Shown here one piece after another: positions 53,044-62,288 of a stretch of DNA of 64,000 nucleotides. The stretch is from contig NZ_CAKZHY010000164.1 in NCBI RefSeq assembly GCF_936928535.1, positions 37,809-101,808 on the forward strand, given 5' to 3'. A program made the translations under genes and the position numbers. Each line of letters starts with the position of its first letter. The first letter of the stretch is position 1. The notes below the pieces were generated by a model. It saw nothing but the letters and a program-made list of their open reading frames with translations, had not been told where the DNA came from and searched no databases. This stretch comes from an uncultured Bradyrhizobium sp. (GTDB lineage Bacteria > Pseudomonadota > Alphaproteobacteria > Rhizobiales > Xanthobacteraceae).

Positions 53044-53970
53044 ATGAACGGGTTTGGTTACTGGCTGCCTCTCTTGCTTGCGCCGCTGATGATTCAAGTC
53101 CCTGTAACGAGGGTCGCTGTGCAAGCGTCGGATGCTCCCGTGCCAGCGCTCTCGATGCCGACCAAAGAAGATTCCGCGCCTCTCGATTTGCGGCTTGCCC
53201 GGCCGCTGTCGCGGCCCGAAGAACTCGCACTGGTCCCGTCGGATCGCTTCAAAGAGTGTGAGCGCTGCCCGGCGATGATTGTTGTACCAGGCGGCAGCTT
53301 TACCATGGGCGCCAGCACGGATGAAGCGGGCAGCACGGCGGATGAACGGCCGCAACACAAAGTGACGTTTCGGAGTTTTGCGGTCGGACTTTTTCCGGTG
53401 TCTCGCGACGAGTGGAGCGCCTGCGTTATTAGAAAGGGCTGCAGCTTTCGGCCTTTTGACACGACCAGCAACCGCAGATCGGAGCCGGTCACCAATATTC
53501 AATGGTCCGAAGCCAAAGAGTACGTCGAATGGCTATCGCGCGCGACTGGACGGCCGTATCGGATGTTGAGTGAATCGGAGCGAGAGTATGTCGCGCGCGC
53601 CGGCGAGACGACCGCCTTCTGGTGGGGCGATTCCCTCCCCATTGATCGGGTCGAAGAACGCCAACTCGTCGGGACGATTTCGCCGCCAACGATCTCCACT
53701 TTCGGACTATCACTTCCGAATCCGTGGGGAATCTACGAGGTGCACGGCGGAGTCTACGATTGGGTAGAGGATTGCTGGCATGACACTTACGAAGGCGCCC
53801 CGGCTGACGGCTCGGCATGGATAGAAGGTGATTGCAGCCGACACGTCCTGCGCGGTGGCTCGCTCAGTCGGGCGCCGCAAACCCGCAGAGCCGCAGCGCG
53901 AATTTGGTTCGGCTCGTCAAATCGGATGAACTACATGAGTGTCCGCGTTGCCAGAACACTACAGCCGTAG
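53044..53970 (+). CDS. SUMF1/FGE-fold secreted protein without catalytic cysteines
   Basis: A 308-residue protein: hydrophobic N-terminal signal, then the formylglycine-generating enzyme fold: CPAMIVVPGGSFTMGASTDE, DERPQHKVTFRSFAVGLFPV, ATGRPYRMLSESEREYVARA, GGVYDWVEDCWHDTYEGAP and RHVLRGGSLSRAPQTRRAAA. In true FGE the GGSW block carries two active Cys; here the block has none, so it is likely a binding or structural SUMF1-type protein and not a sulfatase activator. GGAG precedes ATG 53044. Located in a locally odd region. Confidence 0.8.
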   Translation: MNGFGYWLPLLLAPLMIQVPVTRVAVQASDAPVPALSMPTKEDSAPLDLRLARPLSRPEELALVPSDRFKECERCPAMIVVPGGSFTMGASTDEAGSTADERPQHKVTFRSFAVGLFPVSRDEWSACVIRKGCSFRPFDTTSNRRSEPVTNIQWSEAKEYVEWLSRATGRPYRMLSESEREYVARAGETTAFWWGDSLPIDRVEERQLVGTISPPTISTFGLSLPNPWGIYEVHGGVYDWVEDCWHDTYEGAPADGSAWIEGDCSRHVLRGGSLSRAPQTRRAAARIWFGSSNRMNYMSVRVARTLQP

Positions 53971-54005
53971 GTAAGACGGCGCCATTTCGCGGCGTCTGAC
54001 GTCAG

Positions 54006-54485
54006 CTATATCTCAGTCGCGACCGAACGCTCATAAGCACGCACGGTCTCGACAAAAGCAGCCCAATCCTTCACGCAAGAAATTGTTGCTTCGATGTCAT
54101 CCCAGGTATGGGTTGCCTCAGCATCCAGCTCTGTCGCTCCGCGGCCTTGCAAGTTCTCTTTTGCGGCCAAGCTGGCCAAGCGGGAGGCAATAAAGTCGCG
54201 ATCCAAGTCGAGCAGAGATATGCTTTCTGAGCTTGAAGGGACCTGAACGCCGCTTCGATCACGGATGTCGAGCAGCCCAAGCTCCTCTCGCCGGACGGCC
54301 GCTGTCTCGTCGCACCAAATCTTTTCGGCCCGCTGAGCCAACTGGATGAGCCTGATATAGAGGCCCGAAGGAATCCCGGACAGCGCTGCTTCGGTCCGTG
54401 TCATGGCATCAATCCGGCGAGATTGGAAATCAAGTACCCGTCCAGACCGTGCGCCTGGGCGATCTTCAGCTTCGTCAGTCGACAT
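54006..54485 (-). CDS. Unknown protein, 159 aa
   Basis: Starts MSTDEAEDRPGARSGRVLDF at 54485, 9 nt after GGAG, and ends YERSVATEI. Helical, with SIRLAQRAEKIW-like stretches and a Trp-rich end (TWDDIEATISCVKDWAAF). No domain recognised. A further in-frame extension to 54680 overlaps the neighbouring gene antisense and is less likely. Between the SUMF1-fold and lectin-like genes. Confidence 0.5.
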   Translation of the reverse strand: MSTDEAEDRPGARSGRVLDFQSRRIDAMTRTEAALSGIPSGLYIRLIQLAQRAEKIWCDETAAVRREELGLLDIRDRSGVQVPSSSESISLLDLDRDFIASRLASLAAKENLQGRGATELDAEATHTWDDIEATISCVKDWAAFVETVRAYERSVATEI

Positions 54486-54613
54486 CGTAATCTCCGCGGC
54501 GACCGCAAACCTACGATTGTGCAAACCAAGTCCGAACGGATCAACGAAGGCGAGTACTAGATGTCTGAGTTCGATCCACCTGCTACTGAAATGACTGGGT
54601 CCGAACTCGCAGC

Positions 54614-55267
54614 TCAGTTGGTGGCGAAGCAGTAAAACAATCCTGCACCGCCGACTCGCTGCAGATTCGCGGGCGAGCACCCTGGCGTCCTGTGCGAATA
54701 ATTCCAGAAATTGGGACCCTGAGTGTTGCCGATCAGGTCATGGTGTCCGACGATCGCGCTGCCTTGGCCGTCAGTGCTGCTGGACCAGTTGCTGCAAGTT
54801 GCGTCACCGTCCGGAATAGCCGTGCCATCGTGCTGCGTGCCGGTGAGCATGTCGTGTTGATTGGGGGTGTCCACACGGCCCTTGACCGTCATGCCCTTCT
54901 CGTCGAGCCCCGTCTCCTTGTTGATCTTGTTGTTGTCGCTGTGCAGGTCGGCCACGTTTGCCGCGATCTGGATACCCTTGGCATTGAACCAGGGACCCTT
55001 GCCGATCCGGTCCTTGGCATTGATCGCGCCTGGCCCCTGCGTCGAAAGATAGGCGCGCCATGTTTTGACGCCCGCACCTACTGCCTGGGCGAGGCCCTGG
55101 CAGTGGCGATCCGCACCATCGAGCCCACCGAGGTCGCCACCCTTTCCGAGCCCGACGCTGGTTATGAAGAAACTCATGCTTCTTTGCTGGGCTTCCGCCG
55201 ATCCGCTCGCGCTCAATGCCAACAACAGCATCGATGGGAGCAGAGCCAAATTTGCTATCTTGATCAT
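54614..55267 (-). CDS. Secreted lectin-like protein (C-type/endostatin-like style)
   Basis: A 217-residue secreted protein: signal ALLPSMLLLALSASGSAEAQ, then SFFITSVGLGKGGDLGGLDG, DRHCQGLAQAVGAGVKTWRA and CSNWSSSTDGQGSAIVGHHD, with Cys near the end. It resembles proteins annotated as lectins in related bacteria, with collagen-NC10/endostatin-like and DUF1554-like features. Cell-surface or extracellular role likely; ligand unknown. It overlaps, antisense, the possible upstream extension of the neighbouring gene. Confidence 0.7.
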   Translation of the reverse strand: MIKIANLALLPSMLLLALSASGSAEAQQRSMSFFITSVGLGKGGDLGGLDGADRHCQGLAQAVGAGVKTWRAYLSTQGPGAINAKDRIGKGPWFNAKGIQIAANVADLHSDNNKINKETGLDEKGMTVKGRVDTPNQHDMLTGTQHDGTAIPDGDATCSNWSSSTDGQGSAIVGHHDLIGNTQGPNFWNYSHRTPGCSPANLQRVGGAGLFYCFATN

Positions 55268-55594
55268 GTGGTTGGCCCTTCCCTGGCGAGGAGACTCTTC
55301 CCAATAATCACGCGTCGGAGCAATACCACTCCACCGGGCGTCCCGGCATTTGCTAACGGCTATTATACGCGCAGATTACCATAATTACACCTTGTCGTTT
55401 GCTCGAACGTGGAGCGCCCGCCGCCGGCGCCGACGATGTCCGTTCTTGGGTCGTTGTGGCCCGGGGCGGACTCCGTGCACGATCGGGCGGTCGTTTCGCC
55501 AACCGTTGCCAGCTCAGAGATTGACGTCGGGTCCAAATTCCCGCTTTGCGATGGACTTAAATTCGTCGTCGCTGGCTCCGCCCATTTCTACAAT
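55268..55594. other. Intergenic region before glgA
   Basis: 327 nt between the lectin-like gene (leftward) and the 3' end of glgA (leftward). Several short open frames exist, none with a credible start or domain. The lectin-like promoter probably lies here. No repeat noticed. Confidence 0.4.
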
Positions 55595-57046
55595 CTACGC
55601 GCGGCGGGACGCCATCAGTCCGCGATAGAGCGCTGCATATTCGCCGGCCCGGTGGCGCCAGGAGACGTCGGTGGCAAGGCCGTTCAATTGCAGGCGTCGC
55701 CAGGTTGCCTTGTTGCGGAAGGCGGCATTGGCTTTCCGCAAGCTGCCGGTGAGGGCGTCGGCCGTGACAGGACCAAACTTGAAGCCGGTGGCGTCACGTC
55801 CTGACACGTCGATGTCGATGATCGTATCCTCGAGGCCGCCGACACGAGAGACGATGGGGACGGCGCCATAGCGCAGCGCGCAGAGCTGGGTCAGGCCGCA
55901 TGGCTCGAACCGCGAGGGCACGAGCAGCGCGTCGGAGCCGGCCTGGATCAGATGGGCGAGAATCTCGTCATAGCCGATCATCACGCCGATCCGGCCGGGA
56001 TTGGCGCGCGCGGCAGCCTGATAGCGCTCCTGCAGATCGCGGTCACCGCTGCCGAGCAGCGCAAGCTGCATGCCCTGCTCCAGGATCGTCGGGATAGCCT
56101 CGAGCAGGAGATCGAGCCCCTTCTGCCAGGACAGCCGGCTGATGACACCGAGCAGCGGCGCCTCGTCGGAGGAATCGAGATTGAACTGCTGCTGAAGCAC
56201 CGCCTTGTTCGCGGCCCGGAACGTGAGGTCCTGCGCACCGAAGCGATAGGCGATATGCGTATCGGTTTGCGGATTCCATACGGCGATGTCGATGCCGTTG
56301 AGGATGCCGCTGAGCACGCCGGCGCGCTCGCGCAAGAGGCCACCGAGGCCCATGCCGCCTTCGTCGCTCTGGATCTCGTGAGCGTAGGTGGGCGACACCG
56401 TGGTGATGCGATCGGCGAGTTGCAGCCCGGCTTTCAGGAAGCTGATGCCGCCGAAATATTCGAGGCCATGGACGTCGAACGATGCGTCGTGGGGGAGGCC
56501 GATCGCCCCGGCCAGCGCGTGGTCGAACTTGCCCTGATAGGCCATGTTGTGGATCGTCATCACGGTGCCGGGCCGCGCCCCGCCGTCGTAGTGCAGATAG
56601 GCCGGCGCGAGCCCGGCCTGCCAGTCATGGGCATGCACGACATCAGGCACGAAGCTTGGTACGAGACCGCGGCCGATATCGGCCGCGACGCGCGCCAGCG
56701 CTGCGAAGCGCATACCGTTGTCAGGCCAGTCGACACCTTCGACGGTGACGTAGGGATTGCCTGGCCGCGCATAGAGATGCGGCACGTCGAGCACGAACAG
56801 GTCGAGCCCCTCATGTGAACCGCCGAGCAGGCGTCCCGGCCCACCGAAATAATCCGGCCAGCGCCGGATCTCATCCGCGCCCGCGAGCAGCCGCATCACC
56901 TCGGGATAGCCCGGCATCACGGTGCGCATCTCGACGCCATGCGCCTTCAGCGCAATTGGCAACGCGCCGGCGACGTCAGCGAGGCCGCCGGTCTTGACGA
57001 TGGGATAGACTTCAGAAGCGACCGCGAGGACGCGAACAGGCGTCAT
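55595..57046 (-). CDS. glgA: Glycogen synthase
   Basis: A 483-residue GT5 enzyme that elongates alpha-1,4-glucan from ADP-glucose. The N-terminal KTGGL (about K18, in VYPIVKTGGLADVAGALP) binds ADP-glucose, and the C-terminal LVPSRFEPCGLTQLCALRYG is the second conserved block. Full length. It overlaps glgC by 4 nt, so they form one operon on the minus strand (glgC first). Confidence 0.97.
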   Translation of the reverse strand: MTPVRVLAVASEVYPIVKTGGLADVAGALPIALKAHGVEMRTVMPGYPEVMRLLAGADEIRRWPDYFGGPGRLLGGSHEGLDLFVLDVPHLYARPGNPYVTVEGVDWPDNGMRFAALARVAADIGRGLVPSFVPDVVHAHDWQAGLAPAYLHYDGGARPGTVMTIHNMAYQGKFDHALAGAIGLPHDASFDVHGLEYFGGISFLKAGLQLADRITTVSPTYAHEIQSDEGGMGLGGLLRERAGVLSGILNGIDIAVWNPQTDTHIAYRFGAQDLTFRAANKAVLQQQFNLDSSDEAPLLGVISRLSWQKGLDLLLEAIPTILEQGMQLALLGSGDRDLQERYQAAARANPGRIGVMIGYDEILAHLIQAGSDALLVPSRFEPCGLTQLCALRYGAVPIVSRVGGLEDTIIDIDVSGRDATGFKFGPVTADALTGSLRKANAAFRNKATWRRLQLNGLATDVSWRHRAGEYAALYRGLMASRRA

Positions 57047-58305
57047 GTATTAAGCCTGTCGAGCATCGGCTGGGTGACGAGCGAGATGCCCTGTTCGGTG
57101 GTGCGGAAGCGTTTGGCGTCGAGTTCCGGATCCTCGCCGATGACGAGGCCCTCGGGAATCTCCACGCCGCGGTCGATCACGACGTTCTTGAGCCGCGCGC
57201 CGCGCCCGACATTGACGTAAGGCATGATCACGGCGTTCTCGACATTGGCATAGGAATTGATGCGCACGCCGGTGAACAGCAGCGAGCGGCGTAGCGACGC
57301 GCCGGAGATGATGCAGCCGCCCGAGACCAGTGAGCTTACCGCCTGGCCGCGCCGGCTCTCCTCGTCATGGACGAATTTGGCCGGCGGCGTGATCTCCGCA
57401 TAGGACCAGATCGGCCAGGCCCGGTCGAACAGATCGAGCTCCGGCACCACGTCGGTCAGGTCGATATTGGCGGCCCAATAGGCATCCACCGTGCCGGCAT
57501 CGCGCCAATAGGCGCGGGGGTCGTTGCCCGAGCGAACGCAGGAGGTCGAGAAATGGTGCGCGATGGCGCGGCCGTTCTTGACGATGTAGGGGATGATGTC
57601 CTTGCCGAAATCGTGACTGGAGTTCGTGTCCTCGGCGTCGCGCTTGAGCTGGTCGAACAGGAATTTCGCATCGAACACGTAGATGCCCATGCTGGCGAGC
57701 GAGACGTCGGGCTTGCCCGGCATCGGCGGCGGATCCTTGGGCTTCTCCAGGAACTGCTGGATCCAGCCGTTCTCGTCGACATGCATGATGCCGAAGCCGG
57801 AGGATTCCGCGCGCGGCATTTCGAGGCAGCCGACGGTGACGTCGGCGCCGCTGTCGACGTGCTGGCGCAGCATCACCTCGTAGTCCATCTTGTAGATGTG
57901 GTCGCCCGCAAGAACCACGATGAAGCGGGCGTTGTGCGACTCGATGATGTCGATGTTCTGGTAGATCGCATCCGCCGTGCCGACATACCACATGCTCTCC
58001 GAGACGCGCTGGCTCGCAGGCAGGATGTCGAAGCTCTCGTTACGTTCGGGGCGGAAGAAGTTCCAGCCCATCTGCAGATGCCGGATCAGGCTATGCGCCT
58101 TGTACTGGGTGGCGACTGCGATGCGGCGGATGCCGGAGTTCACCGCGTTCGACAGCGCGAAATCGATGATGCGGGATTTGCCGCCGAAATAGACGGCGGG
58201 CTTGGCGCGCCGGTCGGTTAATTCCAGCAGACGGCTGCCGCGGCCGCCGGCCAGGACAAACGCCAAAGCCTGGCGGGCAAGCGGCTCATTTCCGGCAGCA
58301 CTCAT
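57043..58305 (-). CDS. glgC: Glucose-1-phosphate adenylyltransferase
   Basis: A 420-residue ADP-glucose pyrophosphorylase: LAGGRGSRLLELTDRRAKPA (nucleotide-binding loop), YFGGKSRIIDFALSNAVNSG, GTADAIYQN and VVLAGDHIYKMDYEVML, then the C-terminal left-handed helix domain with the KNVVIDRGVEIPEGL block. It makes ADP-glucose for glgA and is usually under allosteric control. ATG 58305 has GGGAGGATGAC upstream; the longer frame to 58707 is not translated. First gene of the glgCA pair. Confidence 0.97.
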   Translation of the reverse strand: MSAAGNEPLARQALAFVLAGGRGSRLLELTDRRAKPAVYFGGKSRIIDFALSNAVNSGIRRIAVATQYKAHSLIRHLQMGWNFFRPERNESFDILPASQRVSESMWYVGTADAIYQNIDIIESHNARFIVVLAGDHIYKMDYEVMLRQHVDSGADVTVGCLEMPRAESSGFGIMHVDENGWIQQFLEKPKDPPPMPGKPDVSLASMGIYVFDAKFLFDQLKRDAEDTNSSHDFGKDIIPYIVKNGRAIAHHFSTSCVRSGNDPRAYWRDAGTVDAYWAANIDLTDVVPELDLFDRAWPIWSYAEITPPAKFVHDEESRRGQAVSSLVSGGCIISGASLRRSLLFTGVRINSYANVENAVIMPYVNVGRGARLKNVVIDRGVEIPEGLVIGEDPELDAKRFRTTEQGISLVTQPMLDRLNT

Positions 58306-58647
58306 GTCATCCTCCCACTCGACTGGCGCAAGCTCGGGGCTTCGCGAACTGCCTTCCGGCCGCGCACCATTGAAACCAATAGTAACGGTACCAGTAGTAA
58401 ATCGGGAAGATGCTTGTTGGTTGCGAACGCGCGGGAAGCTTAACGCTTTGGCCGCGGCGGGCAGGCGGCGCCGTTGCCGCGAAGCTCCGCAGTGGCTGGG
58501 GCGGGGCGTCGTCCAGTGGTCACAATTGAGGCATGCGGAGCGTCTTGTGCGCTGCACGCGAGTTCGATTTTTTGACCTGGCGCAAGGATGCCCGATCATG
58601 CGGCTGCGATGCTCTTTCCAGCGAAACGTCAGACAGGGAGTATGACG

Positions 58648-59061
58648 ATGAATATCTGGAGAACGGCAATTGCCTGCTCGCTGACGGTCGGGGTCATGGC
58701 CGGCCAAATCGGGCAGGCATCAGCGGCGCCGCTGCCGACCAACGTCACAGCCATGAAGACCGCGGCCGGCGAAGACGTCACGCAGGTGCATTGGCGTGGC
58801 GGCGGATGGGGTTGGGGGCTCGGCGGCTTTGCGGCCGGTGCCATCATCGGCAGCGCCATCGCCGGCGCGCCTTACGGCTATTACGGCGGCGGCCCCTATT
58901 ATGGCTATCCGGGCTACGGATATGGCTATGCGCCGGCCTATTACGGCTACGGCTATGGGCCGGCCTATCCTCGCTATTACCGGCCCTACCGTCCCTATTA
59001 CGGCTATCGCTACGGCTACTACCGGCCGTACTACCGCCACTACTACCGCCGCTATTGGTGA
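58648..59061 (+). CDS. Gly/Tyr-rich secreted protein
   Basis: A 137-residue exported protein. Signal peptide (SLTVGVMAGQIGQASAAP), a short polar part and WRGGGWGWGLGGFAAGAIIG, then a tail of about 70 residues made almost entirely of Tyr, Gly, Pro and Arg (GYGYAPAYYGYGYGP and YRPYYRHYYRRYW). Such low-complexity surface or envelope proteins are common in rhizobia; no function is known. GGGAG lies 9 nt before ATG 58648. Confidence 0.75.
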   Translation: MNIWRTAIACSLTVGVMAGQIGQASAAPLPTNVTAMKTAAGEDVTQVHWRGGGWGWGLGGFAAGAIIGSAIAGAPYGYYGGGPYYGYPGYGYGYAPAYYGYGYGPAYPRYYRPYRPYYGYRYGYYRPYYRHYYRRYW

Positions 59062-59316
59062 CCGCGCAGGCTCGGAAGCGCAGCGCCATGGCGCGCCGAA
59101 GACGGGATTCGGCGCGCTGATGGCGATGCGCGGCTTCCGCGGCCTCAAGCATCCGTGAAGTACACGGAGCCTATTCCATTTCGATCGGCTTCCTCGAAAC
59201 TTTCCTTCTGCATTTTACACTGACCACGACACCCATATTGCTATTTGCGCTGTCTCCCTTGTCCCGCGTGCCGCGTCGTCAAAGATGATTCAGACGACCA
59301 CATCGGGAGACCGGCC

Positions 59317-60162
59317 ATGGGCCTGCAAGAAACAAAAATCGAATCGCTTCCCTTCGTCACTGCTGAACTCAATTACCTCGCGCCTGTCTCGGGCAAGCCG
59401 CGCACCTATGCTTTCGATCCACCGCCGGGCGAGCCGAAGAGCACGTCACTGCCGGAGCCGCATCGGGTCCCGATTTTCGACGCGCGGCTGATCGCGCAGA
59501 ATGTCTCGCTCGATCGCGAGGGGTTTGCGCTGGTGCGCCATCCGCACCAGGTGCGGGACTTCTACAGCGATTCTGAAATCCGCAAGCTCTACTATCCCGC
59601 CGTCGAAGCGTTCCTGCGCGCCACGCTGAAGGCCGACCGCGTCGTCATTTTCGACCACACCGTGCGCAAGCGCGTCGAAGGTGCGCCTGATAGTCGCGAC
59701 GGTGGACCGCGGCAGCCGGCAGCGCGCGTGCATGTCGACCAGACCATCGCCTCCGGCGCCAACCGCGTCCGCGAGCATCTGCCTGACGAGGCCGAGGAGC
59801 TGCTCAAGGGGCGCGTGCAGGTGATCAATCTGTGGCGGCCGATCCGCGGCCCCTTGCGCGATTCACCGCTGGCGATGGTCGATGGGACAACCGTGGCGCC
59901 CGACGATCTCGTCGCGTCGGACTTGATCTATCCCAATCGACGCGGCGAGATCTATTCGGTGAAATACAATCCCGATCACCGCTGGTTCTATTTCCCGGAC
60001 ATGACGAGCGACGAGGCGCTGCTGCTGAAGTGCTATGATTCCGCAACCGATGGCCGCACGCGTTTCGCGCCTCACACCGCCTTCGTCGATCCGACCACGC
60101 CTGCCGATGCGGCTCCGCGCGAGAGCATCGAGGTGCGCACGCTGGTTTTTCATAAACAGTAA
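59317..60162 (+). CDS. CmcJ/NvfI-family oxygenase-like protein
   Basis: A 281-residue protein of the CmcJ/GA4-desaturase-like group: ELNYLAPVSGKPRTYAFDPP, DNHIVRKR-like FDHTVRKRVEG, ARVHVDQTIASGANRVREHL, and YFPDMTSDEALLLKCYDSAT near the end with RFAPHTAFVDP. Family members are putative 2-oxoglutarate/Fe oxygenases of secondary metabolism; HVD and H-containing blocks could be metal ligands. GGGAG precedes ATG 59317. Substrate unknown. Confidence 0.82.
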   Translation: MGLQETKIESLPFVTAELNYLAPVSGKPRTYAFDPPPGEPKSTSLPEPHRVPIFDARLIAQNVSLDREGFALVRHPHQVRDFYSDSEIRKLYYPAVEAFLRATLKADRVVIFDHTVRKRVEGAPDSRDGGPRQPAARVHVDQTIASGANRVREHLPDEAEELLKGRVQVINLWRPIRGPLRDSPLAMVDGTTVAPDDLVASDLIYPNRRGEIYSVKYNPDHRWFYFPDMTSDEALLLKCYDSATDGRTRFAPHTAFVDPTTPADAAPRESIEVRTLVFHKQ

Positions 60163-60265
60163 CAATGTGTGATGGATCCGCCGGGCGTGGCCCGGCGGAG
60201 TTCCTGGAACTATCCGGAACCAAGCGACGTTGCAGCGCGGGGCAGGGCCAACCGGGAGCGGTGCC

Positions 60266-60580
60266 GTGCGAGCGCAGCCGACGCTATTGTATTGTCTGAC
60301 GATCTTCTCGCTTTCTGCATTTTCCGTCGCCCACGCTGAAAGCGGACTTGCCTCATATTATGGATATGGAAAAGCCGCCAAGAGCGGCGAGCTGACCTGC
60401 GCGCACCGGACGCGTCCGTTCGGCAGCGTGCTCAAGGTGTCCTACAGCGGGCGCACTATTCAATGCCGCGTCAATGATCGCGGCCCCTTCATTCGCGGCC
60501 GCATCGTCGATCTCTCGGTGCCCGCCGCGCGTGCGCTCGGCATGATGAGCGCAGGCGTGGTGCGCGTCTCGGTGGAATAG
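60266..60580 (+). CDS. Short RlpA-like (double-psi beta-barrel) protein
   Basis: A 104-residue protein with a signal peptide (LYCLTIFSLSAFSVAHA) and an RlpA barrel only: SGLASYYGYGKAAKSGELTC, HRTRPFGSVLKVSYSG, QCRVNDRGPFIRGRIVDLSV. GTG start at 60266, after GGGAG. The shorter of two RlpA-like proteins in the window; probably periplasmic, acting on peptidoglycan. Confidence 0.8.
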   Translation: MRAQPTLLYCLTIFSLSAFSVAHAESGLASYYGYGKAAKSGELTCAHRTRPFGSVLKVSYSGRTIQCRVNDRGPFIRGRIVDLSVPAARALGMMSAGVVRVSVE

Positions 60581-60623
60581 CGCTGTCTTCGCGCTATAGT
60601 GCGCTCCAAATCAAGGGGGCGCC

Positions 60624-61593
60624 ATGGCCAGGATCAGGGTCGGACTCGTCGGCTGCGGCTTCGAGTCGGAGCTGCATATGTATGCGTTTCGGCGCGTCTA
60701 TGGCGTCGATGTCGAGGTGATGGCGGTCGCCGCGCGCGGCCACCATGTCGTCGCCTTTGCCGCCCGCCACAACATCCCGCGTGTCTATCGCAGCTTTGCG
60801 GAGATGATCGGGGATCGCGACCTTGACGTGATCGACATCTGCACGCCGCCCAATCTCCATGCCGAGATGATCGTCGCGAGCATGCAGGCCGGAAAGCACG
60901 TCATCTGCGAAAAGCCCTTTGCCGGCTATTTCGGCCGTGACGGTGACAAGCAGCCGATCGGCAAGCATGTGCCGAAGGCGCTGATGTATGAGCGCGTCCT
61001 CGAGGAGATGGACGCCACCCGGGCCGCGATCGAGAATACCGGCAAACTTTTCATGTATGCCGAGGACTGGATCTACGCGCCGGCGGTGACCAAGACCGCC
61101 GAGATCCTCAAGGCGACCAAAGACAAGATCCTGTTCATGAAGGGCGAGGAGAGCCATTCCGGCTCGCACGCAGCGCACGCGGCGCAATGGGCGATGACCG
61201 GCGGCGGCTCGCTGATCCGGATGGGCTGCCATCCGCTCTCGGCGGTGCTCTATCTCAAGCATGTCGAAGCGCGCGCGAGAGAGGAGAAAATCCATGTCGC
61301 CAGCGTCACCGGCGATGTCGGCAACGTCACTGCAATCCTCAAGCCGGAGGAGCGCAGCTACATCAAGGCCAATCCTCTACATCACCGAGAAGGTCGATCG
61401 CAAAACCGGCTGGCAATATGTCTGCCTCGAGGAGGAATGGACGCGCGGCTATCTGCAGGAGATCCAGGATTTCATGGAATGCGCCGCCACGGGACGGCAG
61501 CCTTTGTCCGACCTCGCGCTGGCCTACGAGACGATCAAGGTGAACTACGCCGGCTATTGGGCGGCGGAGGAGGGGCGGCGGGTGGTGCTGTAG
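60624..61593 (+). pseudogene. Gfo/Idh/MocA-family oxidoreductase interrupted by a frameshift
   Basis: The N-terminal Rossmann part (RVGLVGCGFESELHMYAFRR, HVICEKPFAG for the catalytic EKP lysine) runs in frame from 60624 through about 61376. The natural continuation YITEKVDRKTGWQYVCLEEE and ending AAEEGRRVVL is in the next frame. An extra base around 61374-61380 explains the shift; the upstream frame then reads non-homologous sequence to 61967. Repair gives about 322 residues, normal for the family. It may be a real mutation or a sequencing error. Substrate unknown. Confidence 0.82.
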
Positions 61594-61614
61594 CGCGGCA
61601 ATCGTGTGGGTCGC

Positions 61615-61701
61615 CTACCAGGCTCCGGCGGCCATCATTACGACAATGGTCAGGCACGAGAGGCAGGCGATCGACGCAGCATAGAATCCGGGGGTGTTCA
61701 A
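61615..61701 (-). CDS. Single-helix membrane peptide, 28 aa
   Basis: TTG start at 61701 with AGGAGG 6 nt upstream, reading MNTPGFYAASIACLSCLTIV and ending in GAW: one hydrophobic helix. An alternative ATG at 61743 gives 42 residues but lacks a ribosome site. The strong ribosome site is the main support. Similar in style to the membrane peptide at 45823. Confidence 0.55.
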   Translation of the reverse strand: MNTPGFYAASIACLSCLTIVVMMAAGAW

Positions 61702-61755
61702 TGTTGCCTCCTGAAGATCGACCGCCTTCTTCGAAAGACTCATGTCGCGGCGTGA

Positions 61756-61935
61756 TTATTCCCTCGGGCGCTTCAATTCGGATTCGTGTTGCGGATTCAT
61801 CCCATCCGGATCGGAGGGAGTATCGTCCGAAAGAAACTGCTTTGGATGTTTGCCGACGAGCAGAAGCTGCTTGCGCATCTCGGCAAGGCGGGCACGGCAA
61901 AATTCCCTGTAGAGCAATTCGAATATGGTGGGCAC
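61756..61935 (-). CDS. Short hypothetical protein, about 59 aa
   Basis: Reads PTIFELLYREFCRARLAEMR and ends with a charged Ser/Glu-Lys-Arg tail. Start GTG 61935 follows GGGGGTG; ATG 61947 is an alternative that adds four residues. Helical and basic. It looks like a real short rhizobial gene by composition, but no function is known. Confidence 0.55.
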   Translation of the reverse strand: MPTIFELLYREFCRARLAEMRKQLLLVGKHPKQFLSDDTPSDPDGMNPQHESELKRPRE

Positions 61936-62288
61936 TGTCACCCCCATCGCTGAAATTCAAGCTCTGAAATATATGATCCCACTGCACGGCTTCGAAAATG
62001 CGAGCCGGTTTGCCTGAGATGCCAACCCAGGCTGAAATGCCGCTGGCTGACCGGTTTGTACGTATGAAATTCGAGCGCCGCTAATAATCCAGATCACACT
62101 TTAGAAGGCTTTTGTTTCAATAGGACTTCGTCTCACAACCAGTGCGAGTTGCCAAAGGGGCAAAAATCCAACCGCAGCGCGAAAACGATGATCTCTGGAT
62201 GCGGACGCTCATGTCTGCAACGACGGCGGGATCGGGCGGTGTTGGAGTTGAGTTTGCGTCGCCCCGCAAGCGAGGAGAGGCAAACGAC

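Larger units (their letters stand above)
61594..62288. other. Region with two short minus-strand ORFs
   Basis: 695 nt. Two short minus-strand ORFs (listed separately) take up part of it. About 62000-62288 shows no gene, repeat or hairpin that I recognise. Confidence 0.5.

Noticed and set aside
58306..58707. In-frame N-terminal extension of glgC
   Set aside because: Sequence before MSAAGNE is low-quality Arg/Ser-rich and lacks a ribosome site; GGGAGG precedes the shorter start.
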